From: Whalleya microplaca
Taxonomy: Eukaryota; Ascomycota; Sordariomycetes; Xylariales; Xylariaceae
Length of the DNA stretch: 64,000 nt
NCBI GenBank assembly: GCA_022497155.1
Contig: MU385798.1
Span: 39,454 to 103,453, forward strand
Direction of reading: 5' to 3'
Part shown: positions 9,982 to 19,689 of the stretch, piece after piece
How the letters are laid out: each line of letters begins with the position of its first letter
Position numbering within the stretch: the stretch's first letter is position 1
Translations under genes and position numbers: made by a program
The notes under the pieces: generated by a model
Told to the model about the DNA's origin: nothing
Databases searched by the model: none
What the model saw: only the letters and a program-made list of their open reading frames with translations

Positions 9982-12784
9982 ATTCACTACCTAAATAATA
10001 CCTACTCATTTGGCGAGACACTCAAGTTAGGCCACCAAATGGTATACCAAAGTCATGCTCCAGGACAAAGATAAGAGTTCAAAATGAACTTGGCAATAGA
10101 GTTCACATGTTCGGACGCGCATCAGACTCTCTTGTGTTTTCGACCTTCCTAATGGAGGAATTCTCCAATTAAAGATCACATCCCCCAGCTGCTTCCTAAA
10201 TTACATATGGAGAACCTTGATCAGCCCCTGCAGAAGATCTGCTGCCTGTAGATTTTAGGCTGGTCTAGCCTGATACTACCAGTTACTCATTGCTGTTCCT
10301 TGCATCTAATAGACGTTGTTAAGCTGAGTACAGTAACAAGATAACAGATTGCCAGTATATCTCTGTCACAGGATTCTACACAGCCGCCGAAGATAAAAGG
10401 GACTATCCTATTTGTATGAAAATGGTCAGCTACTTTGACAGATGTGTGTATTTAGGTCGGCACTTTTTTCGTTTCAACTGCAACGAAGCAGCGACGGAGC
10501 CTTTTCGTCCTCAACGAATACCTCGATCCAGGAAAGAGTACGGCCGTGGTCGTTGTGACAAGAAGGCAGAACCAGCAATGATCGTATCTATGAAAGAGCA
10601 CAAAAAGTCGACATAAGTCAATTTCGTGCACTTGCTTACAGATGCTGGAAGTATGTTGCGCATTTGAAGGTGATGATTCTGGTCGATAGTATCATAACCC
10701 ACGCATCCATGCTAGTATTTTAACCCTATGACCAATTTGACGTCCAACTTCCATAGGGCTGAGGAGTCACCTAACGGATTATCCATTGTTTCCGGAGCTG
10801 CTTTACCTAATTCAACTACGAGAGGCCATTCTTGATGCAGCAGACCAATTACACGCAACTTGTTGTGCCCAATATACCTATTACATTGAAAAGACGCCGG
10901 GCGCATCTCGGGAACTTATTTCCATGCACGCTTTACATCCGACTTCTTAGGAAAGCTAGTCATCCCTAGGTTATACATTGCTTCGCATAGTAAACTACCA
11001 GTTGGGGTCGTTATTGGGATGACATTCGATATCTAAGCAGCAGAGCCAACTCTAATTAGGGCAACGCGTTTATATAGAAATTCGATTGATATAGCATTCT
11101 CCCACGTGAAGTAGGGAACATGATAGCTGTCTTATTTCAAAGGGCGCATAGCTATGCAGAGGTAAACAGTAGCATGGAGGTTCGATAGATTCAGCTTCGC
11201 AATCAAAACGTCAAGCCGATTATAGCTTGCAGAGCCAGTTGGGATGCAAAATATATACCCGGTAGTTTTATTCTTCACTTTCATTAGCAAATAAAAGGCC
11301 AACAAGATACGTGATTGAAGAATATCTCATAGGGGTATTTAGATCTTGAACGATGGACGACATTCGGTGGTTTAATGGCGGTTAACTCTCAGTGACTGGG
11401 GTTATATATGAAAATAGAGGTTCAAAATGGGATCGATTGAAACAGCGATGCCCTGGGCTGACACCACAAAAATTCGAATGCGCAATTCATGGTACTTGTG
11501 CTAGTATTTACGCATTAATTCCTTGCAATTGGGTCTGGATCTCGCTAGACCGAGACCGGTAGAAACTAATATTACGGGGAAGATATCTGTTTTAAGGGTC
11601 CCTAATACGGTGCCTTTTGTATTCCTGGAGACTGTCACCTAACTCCTGTTAGATCCAGAAACAGGTTGCAAATAGTAATGGAAGTTTTCGCTTAATACTG
11701 CGTAGGTTGCTGCAACCGTCAGCTGATTGCGGCTCTTCGGCTCGTCTTGCTTTCTCGCTAGCTTGGCCGGTTGTGCGGAAATAGCTGTTCGGACCGGGCC
11801 ATGATCCGCAGAAGTATGACAGACGTCACCACTTTCTAGTGATGAGAAGACGGCCCCAGATCACACTTACAGAGTTCAGTATCAACTACGCTAATTTCGG
11901 GCCATTTAGCTACCGAAGTTTCTCACTATCGACGCTCAAGGGAACTGTTGAACATGTAGGTATTCCCCTTTCGGATTCTGACAACGTAAGTAGAATCTCA
12001 ATCGGTTTGTGTATTCCTTATAGGGATGGGTCAAGTCCTTGAATAATGACTATACATCCCATTCTACGAGGAGACATTCCGAGGGATCCGAATCAGTTCC
12101 CACCTAACCTACCATCCAGATGATTACATATGGTGCCGGCATACATACTTGCATCCGCATGCAAACCCGGTATGACTTATCGATGGCGACAATACACGTT
12201 GATCGAGTGAAATAGAGCCTAAACTATGTTCCGATCTCGGTCAGCACCCACCTCTGGTCCTCATCTCATCTGATTACACCTCACATAAGAGATCTTCTGC
12301 CTCCACGATGACTAAACTCTACGCGCGAGCATTTTGGATACAGAAAGAGACTATTCCGATCTAGGAGTCCAAGTGCCGAAGGATAGCAACTATGGCATCG
12401 ATATACATTGAAAAAAGTCGCACCGTCATCACTTTCATAGTGCTGTCACGGTGTAACTACATGAAGATTTGGTAACGTAACCACCACGACATACATACCA
12501 CGCGTGTGCCTTGTAGGGAGCTCCTTGTCGACTGAAACTAGACTCATGGCGGATATGTCCAAAGAGATGTCCAGGATACAACTACATATGTATGACGCAT
12601 CAGCAAGCCTGTGAGTCTGAGAAATCACCTCATCATCGCGGTCCAGTCCCACCGTCGATGTTACCTTGAAACCCTCCCAGACGCTGCACATATTATATAA
12701 GTCCTAAGCCGTCGCTGTGTCGTATATCATTTTTTAAGGTTTCTGTTGACATTGAAAGTTGACAATTGAATGATATCAGCAACA
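9982..12784. other. long intergenic between divergent genes
   Basis: 2.8 kb between the starts of the GH92 gene (-) and the Rds1-like gene (+). Only short frames (up to about 81 codons) are present and none resembles a protein family. Both promoters must lie here; a TATATAA word at 12694-12700 fits the plus-strand gene. No repeats or RNA genes were recognised. Confidence 0.5.
12694..12700 (+). promoter_or_regulatory. TATA box candidate for the Rds1-like gene
   Basis: TATATAA lies 85 bp upstream of the chosen ATG, a usual spacing for a fungal core promoter with a short leader. No stress-response element was convincingly identified near it. Confidence 0.4.
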
Positions 12785-14191
12785 ATGGTGCAATCGAAAG
12801 TATTGGCTAGGGTCAGCGTCGCCCTGGCCTTCGTTTCACAGTCCATTGCCGTCCCAGTCGTCTCTGAGCCTACGACCACAATCACATCAGAGGCAGCCAC
12901 AACGCTGGAACCTCTTCCAGTCACCAATGTGACCTCTCACGGATCATATACCGGACCGCCAGCCACCACCACCGGTGCGCTGTCGACCTCCGTTGCCGCC
13001 CCGTCCGTGGCCGCCCTGCCGCCCGAGGAGTACAAATTGCAATATCCGGCCGACGGAAAGCTCCACCAGACCCAGCCCGCTCCGTACACGCCCGGAGGCG
13101 GATTGGGAACCAACGGCACCGAGCCCGTCTACCGCGTCATCAGCGACTTTGACTACGAGTCGGTGGCGCTGGCACTGTATCAGGAGTGGATCGAGCTCGA
13201 CCTCTTCCACTGGGGCTTAGCGACCTTTTCAGACGAGGACTTCGAAAATGCCGGCCTGAACGCTGAAGATCGCTTCCTACTCGAGTTCATGGCCGATCAG
13301 GAGGTCGGTCACGCCGCCGCCCTGACCAACATGCTAGGACCACAGGCGCCGGTGCAGTGCACCTACAACTACCCAGTCTCCACGGTACAGGAGTACATCG
13401 ATTTCAGTCAGAAGCTGACGCGGTGGGGCGAGTCCGGCGTCTACGGGTTCCTTAACCACCTCGACTCACGCGAGACCGCGCAGATCCTCCTACAGTCCAT
13501 CACGACCGAAGCCCGACAGCAGATGATCTTCCGCCAGTTCGAAGGGCTGTTCCCCATGCCCGTGTGGTTCGAGGTGGGCATCCCGCAGTCGTGGGGCTGG
13601 ACCCTGCTCTCGCCCTACATCTCGTCGTGCCCGGCGAACCAGACGCGGCTGGTCTGGCAGAACTTTCCCGCGCTGCACATCCTCAACCAGGCGAACCCGG
13701 CGCGCATCAACGGCTCCGACGTCTGGAACGAGACGACGGGCGGGTACGCCAACACGGCGCGCACGGGCGACATCAGCGCCGCCGACGCGTGCCTGAACGC
13801 CACCGACGAGGCCGGCACCGACTGCGCGCCCGCCATCACGCAGAACCGCACCGACCCGCTCTCGTACCCGGGTCGCGAGGTGTTCCTGCAGTGGGACGCC
13901 CCCGGACAGCCCGTCGGGCCCAACAACAGCTACGTGACGTCGACGAGCGCCGGCGAGCCCGCCTTCGCCATGTGGGTCAGCCAGCTCAACGTCACGTATA
14001 GCCCTCTGTTGAACGTGAGCGGGTGCTCGGCCGTCACCATCCAACCGAATATCTCGACGTACGAGGGCGACCCCGCCATCAATGGCACTATCTTCTTAGC
14101 CATCACGGATAAGGATCTCCCTGTCACGCCGTTCAATCTTACCCAGATCAATCCGCATGTGAACGCCTTAGGGATCTACCAGGCTGGTTAA
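12785..14191 (+). CDS. rds1: Rds1-like secreted ferritin-fold protein
   Basis: Single exon, 468 residues from the ATG at 12785. An in-frame ATG 15 bp upstream (12770) is also possible; I prefer 12785 for its A at -3 and G at +4 and because it gives a compact signal peptide (about residues 1-23). A Ser/Thr/Pro-rich segment follows to about residue 80. The main domain is a ferritin-like four-helix bundle (Ferritin_2 type): YESVALALYQEWIELDLFHWGL, then FLLEFMADQEVGHAAAL with Glu and His positioned as metal ligands, and later TTEARQQMIFRQFEG. The C-terminal half is rich in N-glycosylation sequons. The family is named for fission yeast Rds1, a stress- and nutrient-regulated protein; its biochemical activity is not established. 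GC-rich third positions create long but spurious frames on the opposite strand. Confidence 0.88.
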   Translation: MVQSKVLARVSVALAFVSQSIAVPVVSEPTTTITSEAATTLEPLPVTNVTSHGSYTGPPATTTGALSTSVAAPSVAALPPEEYKLQYPADGKLHQTQPAPYTPGGGLGTNGTEPVYRVISDFDYESVALALYQEWIELDLFHWGLATFSDEDFENAGLNAEDRFLLEFMADQEVGHAAALTNMLGPQAPVQCTYNYPVSTVQEYIDFSQKLTRWGESGVYGFLNHLDSRETAQILLQSITTEARQQMIFRQFEGLFPMPVWFEVGIPQSWGWTLLSPYISSCPANQTRLVWQNFPALHILNQANPARINGSDVWNETTGGYANTARTGDISAADACLNATDEAGTDCAPAITQNRTDPLSYPGREVFLQWDAPGQPVGPNNSYVTSTSAGEPAFAMWVSQLNVTYSPLLNVSGCSAVTIQPNISTYEGDPAINGTIFLAITDKDLPVTPFNLTQINPHVNALGIYQAG

Positions 14192-14981
14192 GCTGGCTGT
14201 GGCATATATGTGCGAGGCCCATTCAGGCAGATGAGTGATTCATCGTATAATGTTTTATGATAATGGGTTGCGAAATGTAATCGTCAATGTGGAGGTTAGA
14301 GAGGAAGATCAAAGCGTGCAAGTGTAGTTGTTGATGAGCTTAGCTTATGGTAATTAAGTATGATTAGTAGACAAAACATGTATCGCCATTATATGCACAC
14401 TTACATCGCTGATTTTGTACGCCCCGTCTCACCAGATCAATCCGTCACAAGTTAGTGCGAACATTCAATTGTTGACATCAAGTTTCCGTCGGTACAGCAG
14501 GGGCAATCCATATAATCACCACCGAGAACAGGAACGATCGGACAGGGGTTAATGGCACCGTATCCAGCTCCAGGCCATGCCTCCTAACCCAGTCAGTCAC
14601 TGATTTTAAGTAAAGATGCACCGTTACACCCAGGATGCTGTTAGACTATGATCAAACACGCTGCTATTCCAGTGGAACTATGGTTACAACACTTGTATAT
14701 CCAAACACTCTGATAGAACGACGGCCCGCACCCTCATTCACGCCAGATCCAAAATCGCCCGTGGGTATCTATCGTCTCGTCTCAACCTATTCCTAACCGA
14801 ATTCAAGATTTCCTCCTTCTTTTTGCGCTGGCTTTTCGCTTCGGGACTCGCTTCCATTCGTGTCTAAGCATGTAGATGATGTATGTAGACAAGTACTCCG
14901 CAATCATCCTAACTCGCCCGCGGACGTTTTCACAATGCGTAGCCAGCGACACAAGCGCTTGACCCTCACGAGCAGTAATGA
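14192..14981. other. intergenic between convergent genes
   Basis: Contains the 3' ends of the Rds1-like gene (+) and spt8 (-). No separate gene or repeat was seen; the 73-codon frame at 14803-15024 (-) overlaps the spt8 end and is not convincing. Confidence 0.5.
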
Positions 14982-17120
14982 TCACTGTGGATTGATCTCG
15001 TATCCAATGAGAACCTCCGTACACGTGCCCTCCCAGCCACGGTTCCCGGCCGTGGACAGCATGAAGCGATTCGAGGGGTCGACGAAGAGGCTCGAGATGA
15101 CGCCGGCGCGCGGGGGGCCCGGGATGATGAGGAAGGGCGGGGGCGCGTGCTTGGACGAGCCGCCCGAGTGCAGATCGTACAGGCGCAGAATGTCATGCGA
15201 CGCGCAGACGAGATGGCGGCCGTTGGCCATCGGGCGCACGCAGCTGACGGGGCCGCTGCCGGCGGGGAACTTGAAGGTCCGCTCGGGCTGCCACCCGGTC
15301 TGTCCGCCCCGCGCCTTCTGGATGCTGAACTCCTCCACCGTGCCGTTCCGCCGTCCCGCGTAGATCCAGTTGCCGTCGGGGCTCCAGCAGGCGCCCATGC
15401 ACCAGGGGGGCGCGCCTGGTCTGTTGCCGATGCGCGCAACGGGGTTCGGCACCCGTCGGTCCCAGATCCGCAAGGTTCCGTGGATGGAAGCTGATAGGAA
15501 GGTGCTGCCTGATGTTTGTGTCGTATCGTGATGTGTCGGGGGTGCCTCTGCGAAGACGGCAGAAGGCGATTGGGGTATGGCTCCGTGGCTGTCCAGCATT
15601 GTCGACTGTGACATGTCGATTGGTTGTGATGGAAATGAGCTGTCCGCTACGGCCGGGACCGAAAAGTCCGGTATAGGGGGCAGAGATGAGGAGGCATGGT
15701 TAGCGTCATCGCCGAAAGAATTGAGGGTATTGTCGCCAAAAAGGGTAGGGTCGGCCTGGGTTGCATCTTGGGGAGGCTGCACAGGGGGTACATGACCGGG
15801 TTCCGAGCCGAAAGCTGTATGCGACATGTCGTAGTCGCCCATGGTGACGTCGGCGTCCTGTGCCGAGTCCTGCATCATCGCTCGAGAGAACTCATTATCG
15901 TCATCTCCACCGAAGGTGCCCATGCCGTCATTATCGCCAAATAGATCAGAGCCACCACCGGGACTACCACCGAACAGACTATCATGTGCGGGGCTTCCCT
16001 GGCCATCCGCTATGCCGTCTGCTCCATTCGTCATCTGGTTAGGGGCTCCTCCATTGACACCCGTCCCATTCATGCCACCGTGAATATCAGTATCGAACGA
16101 ATCAGCTATCTCATATTTCAAGCCGCCATTCGTGACAGGTTGGCCGTTATTGGTGAATATTGTATCGCTCAAAACGGTCTCCTCGCTTGCTTCAGGGGGG
16201 ATAGGGGCTCCTCCCATAGGCCTGATCTCAATGGCAGAGATCTGTCCCCCACTACCATCGAACTGGCGTGTTACCAAGCCAGTATTAAGATCCCAGTCGA
16301 AGATATTCTTGTCCCAGCTTCCACTGATGACACTCTTCTCGTCTGGGGATAGCGTGAGTACACTGACAGCATTAGTGTGCTTCTGCAAGCTCGCAATACG
16401 CTTTCCCTCGTCGTGTCGCACGCTCTGGAGATTTATGCAGCCGCTCTCGAGGCCGGAGAGGAGCCAGAGGGCTTGAGAGTGGACGGCCAGACTGTATACG
16501 GGACTGAGGACCAGATCTTCTTGGCGCGCCGACGGAGGTTGAGGCTCGGCGTTCTCCCAGTACGACATCAGAATGCCAGCTTTCGTGACGGAATCGACGA
16601 AAGGATGCCGCTGTGCCACGGTCAGGAGCGTCTTGCCGTTGATTGTGCCCGGACCGTCGTACTTCCTGATGTATCCGTCGCTTCCACCGGTCATCCAATA
16701 GCGGAGATCGGGGGTGATGGCCATGGCATTCACACTAGTAGCCATGGGTGCAGCCATCGTCGGGACGACATCGTAGGTTTTCGCGGTGAGGTACTCGGGA
16801 CGAACTGTTGGTCGCCACTTGGGAGTCGGGAGAGGGCCTGGCGTAGCGGAAGTTCGAGTGACGACGGGGTTCGAGGGCCCATTCTGCAATGACTCTTGGG
16901 GCTCGTCTTCGTCGTCATTGTCATTGTCGTCCTCGTCGTTTTCGTTCTCATTCTCGTTCTCGTTCTCGTTGTCGTCTTCGTTGTCATTGTCGTTGTCATT
17001 GTCATCCTCGTTCTCGTTCTCGTTATCCTCATCGGCATCGCCGTCAACATCTTGGGTCATGAGATCATCCTCGTGCTCATTGTCGGAGCTCGCGTTCGAA
17101 TCTCGGTCGAAATCGTCCAT
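14982..17120 (-). CDS. spt8: SAGA complex WD40 subunit Spt8
   Basis: Single exon, 712 residues. Spt8 is the SAGA coactivator subunit that contacts TATA-binding protein and helps deliver it to promoters in the nucleus. The first 75 or so residues are almost entirely Asp/Glu/Asn (alternating DN and EN runs), the acidic N-terminal region typical of Spt8 orthologues. A conserved linker follows (PKWRPTVRPEYLTAKTYDVVPT), then WD40 repeats: AITPDLRYWMTGGSDGYIRKYD, SPVYSLAVHSQALWLLSG, TLSPDEKSVISGSWDKNIFDWD. A long low-complexity insertion rich in Gly, Asp and Gln (about 320-520) separates these from the last repeats (SASIHGTLRIWDRR, ACWSPDGNWIYAGRRNGTVEEF). The ATG at 17118-17120 starts directly before the acidic tract. 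It is convergent with the preceding gene. The assignment rests on the combined acidic tail, the linker and repeat order. Confidence 0.92.
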   Translation of the reverse strand: MDDFDRDSNASSDNEHEDDLMTQDVDGDADEDNENENEDDNDNDNDNEDDNENENENENENDEDDNDNDDEDEPQESLQNGPSNPVVTRTSATPGPLPTPKWRPTVRPEYLTAKTYDVVPTMAAPMATSVNAMAITPDLRYWMTGGSDGYIRKYDGPGTINGKTLLTVAQRHPFVDSVTKAGILMSYWENAEPQPPSARQEDLVLSPVYSLAVHSQALWLLSGLESGCINLQSVRHDEGKRIASLQKHTNAVSVLTLSPDEKSVISGSWDKNIFDWDLNTGLVTRQFDGSGGQISAIEIRPMGGAPIPPEASEETVLSDTIFTNNGQPVTNGGLKYEIADSFDTDIHGGMNGTGVNGGAPNQMTNGADGIADGQGSPAHDSLFGGSPGGGSDLFGDNDGMGTFGGDDDNEFSRAMMQDSAQDADVTMGDYDMSHTAFGSEPGHVPPVQPPQDATQADPTLFGDNTLNSFGDDANHASSSLPPIPDFSVPAVADSSFPSQPIDMSQSTMLDSHGAIPQSPSAVFAEAPPTHHDTTQTSGSTFLSASIHGTLRIWDRRVPNPVARIGNRPGAPPWCMGACWSPDGNWIYAGRRNGTVEEFSIQKARGGQTGWQPERTFKFPAGSGPVSCVRPMANGRHLVCASHDILRLYDLHSGGSSKHAPPPFLIIPGPPRAGVISSLFVDPSNRFMLSTAGNRGWEGTCTEVLIGYEINPQ

Positions 17121-18162
17121 GTTGGGCGCAGCTGAGTTGCTACTATAATACGCAATGTATAATATATGGATGTCTGGGTGTCTGGATGTGTGGATGTGTG
17201 GATGTATGCACGTAGTTATTTTTCTGGATTATAACTGCTATGTAGGCAAAGTCATATAGCAACAGAGGTGGACGGCAGTTGGTAAATAGCTCTGGTTCGA
17301 GTGGTGGTTTGTGTAGTGGGAGTGTCTTTAAGATGGCAGCAAGCTGATAGAGCAGGTAGCCGTCCGCAAGGAGATGAACGATTGGGAACAATGCATTGAA
17401 AAATGCATTGTGGTCCACCTCCGATGATGTCCCTCCTATTACTATAAGGTCAAGGCAAGAATAGCGAAGCAGATTGCGTAGAAGGGCGTGTTTAGCAATA
17501 AATTTGGCCGATGAGAGGAACAGACCTCACCGCGACGAGGCGCATCGCATTGGATGAAGTTAATAAGGTGAACCTTTTTACTCCGTTATGTAATCCGCAG
17601 CGCGATTGCTAGTCCTCGTCAGCCACGAATGCGGGGAATCCCTGATGGGTCTCCACCAAGTGTGGCGTATCCTACTTAAGTACTTATCCTACTTCATGCA
17701 TGCATATAGGGCATGCTTCACTAGGTAGGTACTTACAGCATCTAATACCTATGCACACAACCTGAGTGATACCTAGGTATAGATCTAACCTTAGTCACAC
17801 GTACTACGGTTCGCTGCCAATTGTGCAGAATAATGGCTTTCAAGTGGAATGTAGTGTTTACTTATACACACGAGTGGCTCACCCATGAAAAGGCGATAGA
17901 CTACAGATGCAGTTGTACTTGAACAGCACTAGCAGAAACGATCACGATTGCGCAAGCCTACGCATACTTCGAAGATTACGAATGAAAAACGACAAACGCA
18001 TGTGGAATACAATATACTATATAATATAAGATAATAAAACGCAGTAAGCAGTTCAAGGAAAAGGCCTCCCTTCATCTATACCTGGATATACATACATAAA
18101 ACCCATGCCCGCCATCCCCCATATCATCTCCGTGAAAACAATTAATTCAAACAAACCCAAGT
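17121..18162. other. intergenic upstream of spt8
   Basis: About 1 kb containing the presumed spt8 promoter. It includes a cluster of palindromic words at 17,660-17,790 (ACTTAAGTACTTA, CATGCATGCAT, TAGGTAGGTACTTA, TACCTAGGTA). A 91-codon frame at 17143-17418 (-) sits in the spt8 leader region and has no recognisable domain, so I do not call it. Confidence 0.5.
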
Positions 18163-19689
18163 TTACCTGAAAAGGGATTTAGCTTTCCTTGGCGTGAACT
18201 GTACATCTCCTGTGAAGAGGTTTCGTCGTCGATTGCTCCTAGGATTCAAGAGGCTGCCACTGTTATTAGCTGGAGAATTCCCTGTCAGGTCGATTACCGG
18301 GATGTTGCCTCGTTGGGCAAGTGGTGTTCGACCATTGAACCTCGAAGGCTGGAAAACCGGACCCGTTGCCGCTGACGTTTGCTGCGAGTCGGACCTCACG
18401 TCGTCCTGACTGACCGTGTGCTCGGGGGCGATCTTATGCTCGTTAGGCGAGGGGTACCTCCACCAGTTCCTCCGTTGTCCGCGGTTCTGCTGGGCCGACT
18501 CCTTGGCCGAATCCTGGCCCGGTTCCGGCTCAGTGGTACCCTTTGAGGACCGTCTCCTTTTCGCCGATGGAGCTTCGTCGTCTTCGGTCCGTGTCCTTTT
18601 CGCCGATGGGCCTTTATCGTCTTCCACTGTAGAACCTGTCGGACGTGGACCCCTCCTAACGGGCTGGGGTGGAGCTGGTCTCGACCGCGTTCGTGGATTT
18701 GGGCGCGGCTGTAGCTGTTCCTCGGATTGATCTCCGGGTCGCATTGTTACTCCAGCATCGACAAGCACCACCTTACCGCCTTCAAGACGCTTCATGTGAT
18801 TTACCAGTTCGACCGCAACTCGCGCCTTGTAACCCATACATCGAATGGCGTCGTACGCGTTGAGGCCGATCATCTCCCACCGCACCTGGTCGTTGTTGAA
18901 CCACGGACCAATGTCATCCCAGAGGCTCTCGTCGTAGCCCGTGTTGACCTCCTCGAACTCGATGAGACGGTCCATGATCTTCCTGCCGGCCCAGTAAGCG
19001 CGCGGGCCGCAGGAATGATAGTCCTTCTGGACGGGTACCCATACGGAGCGTTGGTAGGACTCGCCGAAAGTGAAATTGCCGCTATCGAACAAGGCCTTTA
19101 ATCTCTTATCAAATAGACTTGATCTAGTGTCGTAACCCTCACCACGCCACGGATCAATGACAGCCATTTCAGTGATGTGTGTCCATCCGTCTTTTTCATT
19201 GGAGCGCTTTTGTTTATGGATAACCGCAAGCTCCCAGTGGTTGTTCATGTGACAGATAGGCCAGATGCTATATTCTGTTTGTCGGAATGATCGAAAAAAC
19301 CGATTTTGATTCCGGGTTATTTGGCTCTTGAATGCCGCCTCGCCCGTAGGGCCCGCAAGGAAAAACTGGTCATTGTCTGTCCCTCCTATGTGGATTTTGG
19401 CTCGCAGTTGTTTGGGCAGGCTGCGAAGATATGCTTTAAGAGATCTTTCGATGGCTTCACCATTCAACCATTGGTCTCGGCCGACCTGAAGCTCGTTGAA
19501 GCCTCTCAATTCCGGTATTTCTGATTTTGGCAATGGGGGGATGTTATCTGAGCCAGGCAGTTTTATATGGTTCACTTGGCATGAGTTCCTTGCCGCTGTT
19601 GAATTGCCAAAACATAGCACCTGTGCAGGTGCCCAATATAGAGAGTCACTCGCCTTATCACCACCCGTAAGATCCACAGCGCTCGCCAT
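18163..19689 (-). CDS. Ulp1-like (C48 family) cysteine protease with disordered tail and SIM-like motifs
   Basis: Single exon, 508 residues from the ATG at 19689 (the open frame reaches a TTG at 19740, but this ATG has A at -3 and G at +4). The N-terminal half has the layout of a C48/Ulp1 peptidase: the substrate-facing segment RDQWLNGEAIERSLKAYL (71-88), His151 in MNNHWELAVIH, Asp179 in AVIDPWRGE, and Gln221 with Cys227 in VQKDYHSCGPR. These provide the His-Asp-Gln-Cys set. The family cleaves SUMO or related ubiquitin-like proteins; this divergent member is not an obvious orthologue of yeast Ulp1 or Ulp2. Residues from about 330 onward are disordered and rich in Arg, Pro and Ser, with two similar basic patches (PSAKRTRTEDD and PSAKRRRSS) likely to be nuclear localisation signals. 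VIDLT at about 465-469 and AVDLT at 4-8 resemble SUMO-interacting motifs. Protease fold is likely; substrate unknown. Confidence 0.72.
   Translation of the reverse strand: MASAVDLTGGDKASDSLYWAPAQVLCFGNSTAARNSCQVNHIKLPGSDNIPPLPKSEIPELRGFNELQVGRDQWLNGEAIERSLKAYLRSLPKQLRAKIHIGGTDNDQFFLAGPTGEAAFKSQITRNQNRFFRSFRQTEYSIWPICHMNNHWELAVIHKQKRSNEKDGWTHITEMAVIDPWRGEGYDTRSSLFDKRLKALFDSGNFTFGESYQRSVWVPVQKDYHSCGPRAYWAGRKIMDRLIEFEEVNTGYDESLWDDIGPWFNNDQVRWEMIGLNAYDAIRCMGYKARVAVELVNHMKRLEGGKVVLVDAGVTMRPGDQSEEQLQPRPNPRTRSRPAPPQPVRRGPRPTGSTVEDDKGPSAKRTRTEDDEAPSAKRRRSSKGTTEPEPGQDSAKESAQQNRGQRRNWWRYPSPNEHKIAPEHTVSQDDVRSDSQQTSAATGPVFQPSRFNGRTPLAQRGNIPVIDLTGNSPANNSGSLLNPRSNRRRNLFTGDVQFTPRKAKSLFR

Noticed and set aside
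13490..14044. 184-codon minus frame and a 145-codon plus frame within the Rds1-like gene
   Set aside because: Extreme Arg/Ala/Gly composition produced by high GC3 of the real gene in the other frame.
2039..14191. Secreted-enzyme group (CDH, GH92, Rds1-like) as a dedicated cluster
   Set aside because: Spacing is wide, orientations are mixed and the substrates differ; no evidence of joint function.
17143..17418. 91-codon minus-strand frame with a hydrophobic start just upstream of spt8
   Set aside because: No family resemblance, repetitive His/Thr end from local simple sequence, and located in the spt8 leader region.
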